Shown piece by piece: positions 7,117-16,800 of a DNA stretch of 64,000 bases. The DNA lies in contig NZ_CP020105.1 in the NCBI RefSeq assembly GCF_002067135.1, positions 1,922,001 through 1,986,000 on the forward strand, given 5' to 3'. Under the pieces are notes generated by a model. It searched no databases. It saw nothing but the letters and a program-made list of their open reading frames with translations, and had not been told where the DNA came from. Positions within the stretch are counted from its first letter, which is position 1; every line of letters begins with the position of its first letter. This stretch comes from Spirosoma rigui (GTDB taxonomy: Bacteria; Bacteroidota; Bacteroidia; Cytophagales; Spirosomataceae). Position numbers and translations under genes: made by a program.

Positions 7117-7821
7117 ATGACTATGCAAAACAAAACCGTTATCATCTCCGGCGCGTCGCGCGGCATTGGCCGGGCTACTGCGCTGCTACTGGCACAACAG
7201 GGCGCGCACGTGATCGCCACCGCCCGCAGCGCTGCCGATCTGGCCACCCTCGAAGCCGAACACGCCGGGATCGTAGCCGTACCGGGCGATGTGGCCAATG
7301 AAGCCGACATGGCAGCGGTCGTGCAAACGGCTCTTGACCGTTTCGGCCGGATCGACGTTGTGATCAACAATGCGGGCTACGGTGTTTTCAAGAATGTAGA
7401 AGAGATCACTGCCACGGAATGGGATGACCTGATGGCGACCAATGTTAAAGGGACGTTTCTGCTGACCAAAGCGGCCCTGCCCACGCTCAAAGCACAGGGG
7501 TCGGGTCACGTGGTTATTGTTGCATCGGATGTGGCCAAGCGGACCTTCGCCGGCGGGTCGCTCTACACGGCCAGTAAGTACGCGCAGGAAGCCTTTATGG
7601 GTGCGCTTCGCAAGGAAGTTCGGCCGATGGGTATCAAAGTAAGCGGTATTTATACCGGTCTGGTCGATTCACATTTCCACGCCAAAGGGCATGGCCACGA
7701 AACATCGACGCACTACCTGAAAGAACAGGACGTTGCCGAGTCGATGCTGTTCATCATCAGCCGCCCCGCCCATGTCGTCATCGACGAATTTATGGTGCAC
7801 CCGCTGGAACAGGACTATTAA
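7117..7821 (+). CDS. Short-chain dehydrogenase/reductase
   Basis: This 234-residue classical SDR has the Rossmann motif SGASRGIG near residues 10-17, NNAG (NNAGYGVF), a catalytic Ser in VASDV and YTASK as the Tyr-x-x-x-Lys pair. It should be an NAD(P)-dependent oxidoreductase of unknown substrate and cytosolic. Two starts are possible: ATG 7117 (MTMQNK) or ATG 7123 (MQNK). It is divergent from kynA with 119 bases between the start codons. A T-tailed hairpin follows it, so it is probably monocistronic. Confidence 0.88.
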   Translation: MTMQNKTVIISGASRGIGRATALLLAQQGAHVIATARSAADLATLEAEHAGIVAVPGDVANEADMAAVVQTALDRFGRIDVVINNAGYGVFKNVEEITATEWDDLMATNVKGTFLLTKAALPTLKAQGSGHVVIVASDVAKRTFAGGSLYTASKYAQEAFMGALRKEVRPMGIKVSGIYTGLVDSHFHAKGHGHETSTHYLKEQDVAESMLFIISRPAHVVIDEFMVHPLEQDY

Positions 7822-7844
7822 CTAATTCCAGGAAGAGAGAATTT

Positions 7845-7909
7845 AGGCAGGAGGGAGGAAAGGGAGAAGAGCAGGTCTTTTCTTCTGTTTTCCTGCCTCT
7901 TCTTTTTTT
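7845..7909 (+). terminator. Intrinsic terminator after the SDR gene
   Basis: AGGCAGGA (7845-7852) pairs with TCCTGCCT (7891-7898), with inner purine/pyrimidine pairing (AGAAGA with TCTTCT), and a T7 tract follows at 7903-7909. This fits a standard Rho-independent terminator. Confidence 0.6.
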
Positions 7910-7933
7910 ATCGTCAGCACAAACTCACACGTA

Positions 7934-9958
7934 ATGAAAATCATCCTTGTCGTACTGCTTTTAGCTTTCAGCCAGTGTCCGCTACCGGCGCAGCCGAATG
8001 GTCAGGCACCAACCGTCAATACCAACCGGTACTTTGGCCTGCATTTCGATTTTCACGCTGAAGGGGGTGATTCACTCGTGGGCCGAAACCTGTCGGAGCG
8101 ACAACTCGATTCGCTGCTGACGGCGGTAAAACCCGATTTCATTCAGGTCGATTGCAAAGGGCATCCGGGCGTGAGCAGCTATCCCTCCAAAGTGGCGACG
8201 GCTACCGTAACGCCCCGGATAGAAAAAGACCCGCTGGCGTTTTACCGGGCCGTTACCCGCAAACACGGCGTAGCCTTGTACCTGCATTACTCGGGCGTAT
8301 TCGACTATGCCGCCCTGGCTAACCATCCCGACTGGGCCGTTCAGCAGGCCGACGGCAGTAAGCACCCGTCGATGACATCGGTCCACGGTCCCTACGCCGA
8401 CTCCCTGTTGATTCCGCAGCTCCGCGAACTGGCCGACTACGGGGCCGACGGTGTCTGGGTCGATGGCGAATGCTGGGCCACCCTCGCCGACTATTCCGAA
8501 CCGGCGCTGGCAAAATTCCGGGCTGCTACGGGTGTAAAGACGGTGCCGCGCTCCGAAAGCGATCCGGGCTATGGGGCGTTCCAGGAGTTTGCCCGGCAAT
8601 CGTTTGTCGATTACCTGGGCCATTATGTCGATGATGTGCACCGCCACAAACCCACGTTCCGGATTGCGTCCAACTGGGCTTACTCATCCATGATGCCAGC
8701 ACCCATTACGACCCAGGTCGATTACCTCTCGGGTGACCTGACCCCCGGCAACAGCGTGAACTCGGCCGCGCTGGAAGGGCGGATCATGGCGGCTCAGGGG
8801 CAGCTTTACCGGAAGCCCTGGGACCTGATGTCGTGGGGCTTCTGGTACACGTTCGGACCAGCGCGGCAGGGCGATCAGAAAACAGCGGTTCACCTGATGC
8901 AGGATGCCGCCGAGATTCTGGCGCTGGGGGGCGGCTTTCAGACCTACTACCAGCAGCGACGTGATGCGTCGCTGCCCCTGCGTCAGCTGCCGGTTATGGC
9001 CGAGCTAAGTCAGTTCGTTCGGGCCCGGCAGCCGTTCTGTGAGGGCAGCGTAGCCGTGCCGCAGGTGGCCCTCGTGTATGCCAATGCTACGGTTCGTGCG
9101 TTTAGCAAATCGCTGTTCGGTAACGAGCAGACAGGCCGCGTCAATGGGGTGCTGACGGCCTTGCTCGACGCGCAGTTGCCAGTCGAGGTGTTGTCCGAAC
9201 AGCACCTGCAGGGGCGCATGAAGCAGTATCCGGTCATTGTGCTGTCGCAGCAGGACTCGCTCGATCCCGGCTTCCGGCGCGAACTGCTCGACTACGCCCG
9301 TCAGGGTGGAAACGTGCTCATTATCGGTGCCGAAAATACGCGCCAGTTTGCGGCCGAACTGGGCGTTACACCCGTTGGTGCCAACCGGGACGACCCAACG
9401 ACGGTGTTGTACAAGGGCGAATCGGTACTGCTGACGGGGGCCGTACTGCCCGTCCGGATCACGGGTGGGGCAACCCGGCCCATCGGCCAGTTCCTGCGCG
9501 CGGAAGCGGGCGATCCCATACCCGGTGTGGTGGCATCCGAGACTCCCTACGGTCAGGGACGGCTTACGGCTGTGTACGCCGATCTGAGTGCCGACTACCG
9601 CAAACACCAGTCGCCGAAACTGCGCGACTTTATGGCAGCTCTGGTTCAGCCGCTGCTGTCGCGACCTCGGGTTGCGGTGAGCGGATCTCATCTGGTCCAT
9701 GTGGTCCTGAACCGACAGAACAATAAGCTCGCGGTAAACCTGATCAATACGGGTGGCCGCCACGCTGATCCGCAGGTGTACACGCACGATGAAGTACCGC
9801 CCCTGACCAACCTGACTGTACAGCTACGTACCGACAGCAAACCAAAGCGGGTTATTCAGCAGCCCGAAAATCGCCGGCTGCCAGTTCGGTACGCCAACGG
9901 AGTGGCAACGATAACCGTGCCGCAGCTGGCGCTGCATTCCATACTCGTGGTTGAGTAA
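7934..9958 (+). CDS. Secreted GH29-like glycoside hydrolase
   Basis: This 674-residue protein has a signal peptide (first ~19 residues, ending PLPAQ). The N-terminal half resembles an alpha-L-fucosidase-type TIM barrel: YFGLHFDFHAEGGD, KPDFIQVDCKGHPG, and YGADGVWVDGECW, where the Asp of WVDG matches the nucleophile position of GH29. Residues about 350-560 look like a glutamine-amidotransferase/trimerisation-type alpha/beta domain (VEVLSEQHL, YPVIVLSQQ, GGNVLIIGAE), followed by a beta-rich C-terminus. It is probably periplasmic or exported and acts on a glycan; the substrate is not certain. Its stop abuts the stop of the convergent TonB receptor with no intervening base. Confidence 0.7.
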   Translation: MKIILVVLLLAFSQCPLPAQPNGQAPTVNTNRYFGLHFDFHAEGGDSLVGRNLSERQLDSLLTAVKPDFIQVDCKGHPGVSSYPSKVATATVTPRIEKDPLAFYRAVTRKHGVALYLHYSGVFDYAALANHPDWAVQQADGSKHPSMTSVHGPYADSLLIPQLRELADYGADGVWVDGECWATLADYSEPALAKFRAATGVKTVPRSESDPGYGAFQEFARQSFVDYLGHYVDDVHRHKPTFRIASNWAYSSMMPAPITTQVDYLSGDLTPGNSVNSAALEGRIMAAQGQLYRKPWDLMSWGFWYTFGPARQGDQKTAVHLMQDAAEILALGGGFQTYYQQRRDASLPLRQLPVMAELSQFVRARQPFCEGSVAVPQVALVYANATVRAFSKSLFGNEQTGRVNGVLTALLDAQLPVEVLSEQHLQGRMKQYPVIVLSQQDSLDPGFRRELLDYARQGGNVLIIGAENTRQFAAELGVTPVGANRDDPTTVLYKGESVLLTGAVLPVRITGGATRPIGQFLRAEAGDPIPGVVASETPYGQGRLTAVYADLSADYRKHQSPKLRDFMAALVQPLLSRPRVAVSGSHLVHVVLNRQNNKLAVNLINTGGRHADPQVYTHDEVPPLTNLTVQLRTDSKPKRVIQQPENRRLPVRYANGVATITVPQLALHSILVVE

Positions 9959-12163
9959 TTACAGAGTATATTTCAACGCCAGGTTCACGATGCGGCCTTC
10001 GAGCGGAGCCCAGACGGGCCGAAATGAGGGTTGGACAATGGAGCCCGTTACGACGGTTTCGTAATTGGCCTGCCTGACGTTGAATATGTTTTCGGCGTTC
10101 AGGACCAGCCGCCAGTGTTCGTTGTAATGATACTCGGCTGCCCCGGCAAAGAACCAGTAATTGGCCACGCGCTGGTTGTTGTAGAGGTACTGTGAGCCTA
10201 CATAAGCCGTTTCGATGCCGAAACGAAAATGTTCGTTCTCCCAGGCCAGCGTCGTTGAGAACTTGTCCTGCGGAGCCAGTGGCAGATAGGTATTGTCGAC
10301 GCCCGAGCGCCGGGACAGTGTGTGGTTATACCCCAGGTAGAGTTCATAATCCTTGTATTCGAGCCGTACGTACGTGTCGGTACCCATGCTGAACAGGTCA
10401 TACGGCGCATTGACCAGTTGGGTGTAAGCGCCCAGATTATTTGACGTGCTGGCAAAAGTCGACACGACCGGCGTGTTGACGACGGTGTAGTAAAACGCCT
10501 GGTCGACCTGCACCGACAGGCCATTTTCAAACGTCCTGCTGTACGCAATGTCCGCGTTGGTCCCTACCGACCGTTCGGCTTTTACCGTAGCTGGATCAAG
10601 CGGCAGCAGCCGCGGAAAGATCAGGCTCACACCCAGTTGACCGGGTGTTTGGTTGACGAACAGATTGGGCGTCTTGTAGCCCGTTCCGGCGCTTAGCCGC
10701 ACCGTCCACGAGTCTGATGGCTTGAGCTTGACCGATAGTCTCGGCAGTAGAAAACTCCCGAACGTAGTGTGGTGATCGAACCGGAGGCCGGCCTGCAGGG
10801 CAATGTTGCCGGTCAGTTGGTAGTCGTCCTGCACGAAGGCGCCAACTGTTTGGTAGGTGTAGTCAACGAGCCGGGTACTGTCGCGATTTTTTCGGAAGGC
10901 TTCGGTGGTCAGGTTAAGGCCGCCAATGAACTGGTGTTTACCCGCCTGTACCAGGTCGTTGGCTTCCAGATAAACCGATGCCTGGCGACCGTCGGCCAGT
11001 TGTTGATAGTCTGTGTTCTGGCGGTGGAACGTGCTGACAGCGCCTTTAAAGGAGATCAGATTGCTGGCCGAGGTGTTGCGGCTGGCGTTGAAGTCGATGG
11101 TATGGCGTTGCAGATCGGTGATGTTGCGGTAGGCGTTCGGTAGCGTACCTTCCAGCGCGGGCAGGTACCCGCCTTCCCGGTGTTCGTTGGTGTAAGCGTA
11201 GCCCACATTGAGTCGGGTCCGGTCCGATGGATTCCAGAAAAAACGCGGGTGCAGGGTAAACTGCCGGATGAGCGGACTATCGGTAAATCCATCGCCCGTC
11301 ACGTCGACGGCCTGCTGGTTGGTATAGCCAGTGAAGAAGGTCAGCCCCGTCTTACCACCAGCGTAGCGTTGGGCGTAGTAAGCATTTCCGTTACTTTCTT
11401 TCAAACCCGACCGGTTGATGAGGGCCGTAAACTCCGGTGTGTCGGACGTGGGCGCTTTGGAAACGATGTTGATCATACCCCCAATGGCTCCGCCCCCGTA
11501 GAGCGTCGACACCGAGCCTTTTACGATCTCCACCTGCTTCAGGTCGAGGGGCGGGATCTGCAGCACACCAAGGTTGCCCGAGAAACCTTCGTAAAGGGGA
11601 AGTCCATCGCGCAAAATCTGGGTGTATTTGGGGTCTAGCCCCTGCATCCGAATGGCCTGGTTACCGTTGACGGCCGAGGTTCGCTGGATATGAATGATGG
11701 AAATATCGCCCAGGATGCTGCTCACATTACCCGGTACAACGGCGCTCTCTTCATCCATGTCTTCCTGACCCAGTACCTCCACCTTGATAGGCAGGTCTTC
11801 GATGCGGGAGTTGGTGCGGGTGGCGGTGACGGTTACCTCGTCGATGGATTCCGTCGCCGGTTTTAGCGCGAAAAAAAGCGTATCGGCCGGAACAGGGTTG
11901 CGCAGTGGAAACGTAGCGGTTTCGTACCCCACCGCACTGACCATTAGCGCACGAAGACCGGCAGGCAGGTTTTCCAGACGGGCCGTGCCATGAACGTCAG
12001 TGACCGCACCCACTACCGGTTTAACCTGACTGCCCGTCCGGACGGTGGCACCGATAACGGGTTGCCGGGTGAGGCTATCGGTCACTCGGACAATCTGGGT
12101 GGTTTGACCCCGGCTGGCTGCCGCGATCAGCAGGGAGAAAATGAAAAGGGATATAAACTTCAT
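9959..12163 (-). CDS. TonB-dependent outer-membrane receptor
   Basis: The receptor has 734 residues: a signal peptide MKFISLFIFSLLIAAASRGQ, a carboxypeptidase-regulatory-like domain (about 22-105), a plug domain (about 115-235, with RMQGLDPKYTQILRDGLPLYEGF, QVEIVKGSVSTLYGGGAIGGMINI) and a 22-strand-type barrel ending in NLALKYTL. Size and plug type fit import of a metal chelate or cobalamin-like ligand rather than a SusC glycan channel, and no SusD is adjacent. The ATG at 12163 starts the signal peptide; the in-frame ATG at 12202 would add 13 residues without signal character. The chosen start codon lies inside a hairpin (12161-12213). Confidence 0.88.
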   Translation of the reverse strand: MKFISLFIFSLLIAAASRGQTTQIVRVTDSLTRQPVIGATVRTGSQVKPVVGAVTDVHGTARLENLPAGLRALMVSAVGYETATFPLRNPVPADTLFFALKPATESIDEVTVTATRTNSRIEDLPIKVEVLGQEDMDEESAVVPGNVSSILGDISIIHIQRTSAVNGNQAIRMQGLDPKYTQILRDGLPLYEGFSGNLGVLQIPPLDLKQVEIVKGSVSTLYGGGAIGGMINIVSKAPTSDTPEFTALINRSGLKESNGNAYYAQRYAGGKTGLTFFTGYTNQQAVDVTGDGFTDSPLIRQFTLHPRFFWNPSDRTRLNVGYAYTNEHREGGYLPALEGTLPNAYRNITDLQRHTIDFNASRNTSASNLISFKGAVSTFHRQNTDYQQLADGRQASVYLEANDLVQAGKHQFIGGLNLTTEAFRKNRDSTRLVDYTYQTVGAFVQDDYQLTGNIALQAGLRFDHHTTFGSFLLPRLSVKLKPSDSWTVRLSAGTGYKTPNLFVNQTPGQLGVSLIFPRLLPLDPATVKAERSVGTNADIAYSRTFENGLSVQVDQAFYYTVVNTPVVSTFASTSNNLGAYTQLVNAPYDLFSMGTDTYVRLEYKDYELYLGYNHTLSRRSGVDNTYLPLAPQDKFSTTLAWENEHFRFGIETAYVGSQYLYNNQRVANYWFFAGAAEYHYNEHWRLVLNAENIFNVRQANYETVVTGSIVQPSFRPVWAPLEGRIVNLALKYTL

Positions 12164-12213
12164 AGACAGGTGTGCGAGTACCGAAAGGTACGCTACTCGC
12201 ACACCTGCCTATG
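12161..12213 (-). promoter_or_regulatory. Hairpin enclosing the TonB receptor start codon
   Basis: CAGGTGTGCGAGTA (12167-12180) pairs perfectly with TACTCGCACACCTG (12194-12207). After one mismatch, CATAG (12161-12165) pairs with CTATG (12209-12213). The receptor's ATG is the terminal part of this stem, so the leader RNA could hide the start codon. It may equally be the terminator of the upstream aldo/keto reductase gene that happens to abut the coding region. Confidence 0.55.
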
Positions 12214-12289
12214 AAATGAACGGGCAGTTTTAACGGAAATTTAAACTATCTACACCCATTACTGCGCGGTACACCGTTGAGGCAGCGGG

Positions 12290-13261
12290 CTACTGGCTCC
12301 ACTCGGTTGGGGTGCGGTCCCAGCGATGGCCCTTCAATTCCTGCACCAGCGACTCGGGCAGCGGCTTGCCATCGCTAACGGCAATGTTGGCTTCTACGTT
12401 GCGGATCTGGCGCATACCCGGAATGGTGGTGTGCACGTCAGGATTGTTGAGAATGAATCGCAGGGCCAGTTCGGGCATGGTCATACCCGCCGGAATAATT
12501 GGTTTGAGCGCGTCGGCATGGTCAACGCTGCTGTTGAGATTCTCCGGTACGAAATAGGTTGACCGCCAGTCGTCGGCCGGGAAGGTAGTTTCCTTCGTGA
12601 ACGTACCCGTCAGCGTACCTTCGTCGAAAGGCACGCGGGCAATCACGCCGATGTTCAGCTCGCGGCAAAGGGGAAAGAGGCTATCCTCAGGGTTTTGATC
12701 GAAGATGTTATAGATCACCTGCACCGCATCGATCAGGCCCGTGCGCAATGTGTTGAGGCAGTTGTCCGGCTCCCAGCGGTTTACCGACACACCCCAGGCA
12801 CCCACTTTACCCTGATCGGTCAGCTTCTGGATGGCTTCTTTCCACTCGTCGCGGTTAGCCCAGCCGTCTTCCCAGACGTGGAATTGCAGCAGGTCGATTC
12901 TTTCGACACCCAGGTTTTGCAGACTCTTGTCGGTGTATTCAACAATGTAATCGGCGGGAAAAACGTCATCGATGGCGAATTCGGGCTTCGACGGCCAGAT
13001 CCGGTTTTTAGGCGGAATTTTGGTGGCTGCATAGAGTTTTTTGCCCGCATTGTCTTTGAGCAACTGGCCCAGGATCTGCTCGCTGACGCCTTCTGCGTAG
13101 CCCCAGGCGGTATCGAAGAAGTTACAGCCCAGGTCGACCGAGCGTTGCAGGGCGCGCAGCACTTCGGCTTTGTCGGAGCCGGTCCAGCCTGCCAGGCCCC
13201 ACATGCCGTAGCCAATCTCAGAAACTTGCCAGCCTGTACGGCCGAATGTACGGTATTGCAT
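12290..13261 (-). CDS. Aldo/keto reductase
   Basis: This 323-residue NADPH-dependent oxidoreductase has a TIM barrel. Visible landmarks are the N-terminal MQYRTFGRTGWQVSEIGYG, catalytic Asp and Tyr in CNFFDTAWGYAEG, Lys in YAATKIPPKN and His in LLQFHVWEDG, plus the coenzyme-binding IPGMRQIRNVEANI near the end. It lacks a signal peptide and is cytosolic. The substrate is unknown; sugars, aldehydes or ketosteroid-like compounds are all possible. It lies 76 bases upstream of the TonB receptor on the same strand, with the hairpin 12161-12213 between them. Confidence 0.88.
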   Translation of the reverse strand: MQYRTFGRTGWQVSEIGYGMWGLAGWTGSDKAEVLRALQRSVDLGCNFFDTAWGYAEGVSEQILGQLLKDNAGKKLYAATKIPPKNRIWPSKPEFAIDDVFPADYIVEYTDKSLQNLGVERIDLLQFHVWEDGWANRDEWKEAIQKLTDQGKVGAWGVSVNRWEPDNCLNTLRTGLIDAVQVIYNIFDQNPEDSLFPLCRELNIGVIARVPFDEGTLTGTFTKETTFPADDWRSTYFVPENLNSSVDHADALKPIIPAGMTMPELALRFILNNPDVHTTIPGMRQIRNVEANIAVSDGKPLPESLVQELKGHRWDRTPTEWSQ

Positions 13262-13482
13262 AATGAACAGTTAAGTAAACGTAGCGATAAGGCGTAGAGG
13301 GTGCCCTGTTTACTCTAGTGAACACGATAGGGTAAGCTGTGTTCGTGAGCGGGTGGGAAAACTTAGCGCTTTGGCAGTGCGGTACCGCTTGTACACCGTA
13401 CGGATTGGGGGAGCAGAAGATGACCGGTAGCCAATACTGGCAAAAAAATCGTAACTCGGGGTCGTACTTTATTGCGCCCGCC

Positions 13483-13791
13483 ATGCTCGTTCGCATCGTC
13501 CGTATGACGTTTCAGGAAGATAAGCTGTCCACCTTCCACGCTATTTTCGACCGTTCCAAGCAGCACATCCGGGCCTTCCCCGGCAATTGCCACCTCGAAC
13601 TGCTGCGGGACCCGGCTAACCCGGCCATCCGGATGACCTACAGTCTGTGGACGTCGGCCGATGACCTGGAGGCCTACCGCCGTAGTGAGCTGTTCCGCAA
13701 AACCTGGGCGGCAACGAAGCTGCTTTTCGCCGATAAACCCGTGGCCTTTTCGGCCGAGAAGCTGGAGGAGGTTAACCCATCGGAATTGTGA
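13483..13791 (+). CDS. ABM-fold putative quinol monooxygenase
   Basis: This 102-residue protein of the antibiotic-biosynthesis-monooxygenase (YgiN-like) ferredoxin fold has VRIVRMTFQEDKLSTFHAIFDRSKQHIRAFPGN, then HLELLRD and YSLWTSADDLEAYRRSELFRKTW. Such dimeric proteins oxidise quinol-like or flavin-type substrates, and many are uncharacterised. The ATG at 13483 fits the usual N-terminus; the frame is open upstream to 13339 but that part has no family similarity. It stands alone between divergent and co-directional genes. Another ABM-type gene lies at 27243. Confidence 0.75.
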   Translation: MLVRIVRMTFQEDKLSTFHAIFDRSKQHIRAFPGNCHLELLRDPANPAIRMTYSLWTSADDLEAYRRSELFRKTWAATKLLFADKPVAFSAEKLEEVNPSEL

Positions 13792-13846
13792 GTAAAAGCA
13801 TCGATTTTTTGGCTTCTCTGGGGTGGCCACTTAACGGCCAGACTCC

Positions 13847-16800
13847 ATGAATCGTTGGCTCATCATCAGTTGGTTAACGATTGGTCTGCTCATCCGGCTG
13901 GCAACGGCAACGGTTGCCCAGACCAGTACGCTTGTGGGTACGGTTGCCGATGCGGCAACCGGCAAAGCGATGCCTTTTGCCAACGTGTACATCAACGGCA
14001 GCACCCGCGGTACCCTTACCAACGAGAACGGCGCTTATACCCTAACCGGTGTGCCACTCGGCACGGTCGAACTGGTGGCCTCGTTTGTGGGGTATCAGCC
14101 CCAAAAGCGGGTACTACGACTGGATGACAGCCAGGATAAGCGGGTCAATTTTCGCCTGAAACCCAGCGACCAGACGCTGGCGACCGTAACGGTGCGGGCT
14201 AACCAGAAACGCTGGCAGCAACACCTCAAGCAGTTTAAGCGGCAGTTGTTGGGCGAACCCTTTGGCGGCCAGTGCCAGATTGTCAACAGCGATGCCCTTC
14301 GGTTCAGTGAGGAAGACGGGCACCTGAAAGCAACGGCGAGTGAGCCAATCCTGATCGAAAATCAGGCGCTCGGCTACCGGATGTGGTATGATCTGCTGTA
14401 TTTCGACGGTAGCTCGCAGAAAGTGTATTACGCCGGTACGTCCCGCTTCGAAGAGCTGAAAGCCGCCGATGAACGGCAGGCAAGCCGGTACCAGCGTAAC
14501 CGCGCCCGGGCCTACTACGGGTCGTTGCGGCATCTGATGACCAGCTTGATCGACAGTACCTACGAACGGGAAGGCTTTCTGGTCTACCAGGAAGATATGA
14601 CCAAACAAATGGCCTGGAACCGGGATAGCCGGCCCACCCTAGCTGCATCGGTTCGAAATCGTCTGCAACCCCTTCGGATCAAGCAGTTGATTCAACCCGG
14701 CAAACTACCCTTCGAGCGGCTCCTGCTGTCCGATCGTCAGCTGGTGGTGTTTTACACCCGCGCCACATCGATGTATTCTCCCTATGTCGATGCCCGCTAC
14801 GCGTACTCACAGATAAAGCTACCGGCCGGTCGTATCCAGATGACGGTCGACGGGATCGTTACGATGCCGCAGGGGATGGAAGTACAGGGGTCCCTGGCCG
14901 ACGACCGACTGTCGACGATGCTGCCCGACGACTGGAAGCTGACCCCGGTGGAACAGCCGACAACTGCACCCACTCTTGCGCAGGGAAAACTAATGCCGCC
15001 CGATGCACGGCTTGGGCGAATTGCTACGGCCTTTACCGAGCGGTTCCGTACCCTGGCTCCGGTTCTGTTTGCACATGTCGATAAACCGTTTTACACCACC
15101 GGTGACCGGCTCTGGCTCAGTGCATACCTGCTCGATGCGGCTTCCAACCGGCGGCCGGCGGGCGAGACGGCTATTCACGTCGACCTGCTGGCACCCACCG
15201 GAAAACTCGTGCAACACCAATGGTTGCGCGTTACGGACGGGCGAGCCGTGGGTGATTTCAGGCTGTCTGACACGCTGGTGTCGGGTACCTACCGGCTACG
15301 GGCTTATACCGATGAAGACGATGGGCAGCGTGGTCCTGCCTTTGAGCGGTCTATTGCCGTCTACAACTACGTTCAGGCCACCACTCCAACTGCGTCTGAG
15401 GCCAGCCAGCCCACAGTCGACCTGCAGCTCCTGCCCGAAGGGGGCCGGTGGGTAGTAGGGATACCGGCCCGGCTGGGCATTAAACTGGTGGGACCCGACG
15501 GGCGGGGTATTGCGGCCACCGGTCGGATCATGAATGACGAGGGAGCCGAGGTCGCTCCGTTCACAACCAATGCCCGGGGCATGGGCAGCGTCGTGCTGAC
15601 TCCTCTGGCTGGGCGAACCTATCTGGCCGAGGTAATCTACGGAAACCAGCCCCGTATTGTGCCGATTCCGCGGGCCGAGTCCGACGGCTTTAGTTTGTCG
15701 GCCGATGCGATTAGTGACAGCAACCGGCTGGCGCTGACGATTACCGGTACCAACCGGCCGGCTATCGATTCGGTCTATATTCTGATCCAGCAGCAGGGTC
15801 GGCTGGTTGAGCAGCGAAAGATACAGGTGCAGAATGGCGTAGCGCGGGTGAGTCTGCCCACTACGCTGATGCCGCCCGGCCTGAACCAGATCACACTCTA
15901 CGATGCCACCGCGCGTCCGCAGGCCGAACGGCTGGTGTTTTTACCCGACCGGCTGCCGCCCATCCGCGTAATCCTGAATGTAAACAAAGCGCGTTATCAA
16001 CCACGCGGGCAGGCTATCGTGAGCATCAACCTAAATGATGATGGGCTGCCTGCCGTAGCGGCCCTGTCGGCTTCTGTCACTGACGCTGAACAGGTGCCGG
16101 CCGATACGGCGGCCGCCACGATCCGAACGCACCTGCTGCTCACGGGTGAACTACGCGGGTGGGTTGAGCACCCGAATGAGTACCTGAGCCGCCATGATCC
16201 GCAGGCGCTGCGGGCTCTTGACGACCTGTTGCTGACCCAGGGCTGGCGTCGGGTAACGGGCACACCCACGACCGACCTGTTGGGTGGGGTGTCGCTGATG
16301 GGGCGGGTGCTGAACGCCAAAAGCCAGCCGATGCCCGGTGTGCAGGTTATCGTTGCGTCGACCCAGAAAAATAATACTTTCGTTCAATCGGCCGGGGGTG
16401 ATGAACGGGGACGGTTTCGGCTGGCCGGACTCGCTATTGCCGATACGGTAAAACTAATGGTGCAGCTTACTGACCGACAATTGAAAAATCTGTCACTTCG
16501 GGATGCTCACGTCGTTCTGGAAGGTCCGGGACTGTCGTGGGACCCGGATACGGCCCGTATTGATCCGGACTGGGCTGCGCTGCGGGCGCAGTTGGCAGCT
16601 GCCCGTACCCGGCAGGAAAGTAATGCCGATCTGTACCGCGATAAAACCGTAAAACTCCTGAAAGAAGTTGTTGTCAAAGCCCGAAAACTGGATGACCGAC
16701 CGGACGATATAAGACGGGCGAGCCTGCACAGCAATGCCGATGCAACCGTTCTGTTCGATGACAAATCGCCCCGGTTTGCTAATCTGTACGAGATGATCCG

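Noticed and set aside
9005-9787. 260-residue minus-strand frame inside the GH29-like gene
   Set aside because: Shadow frame without recognisable motif; the plus-strand protein is continuous and has a signal peptide.
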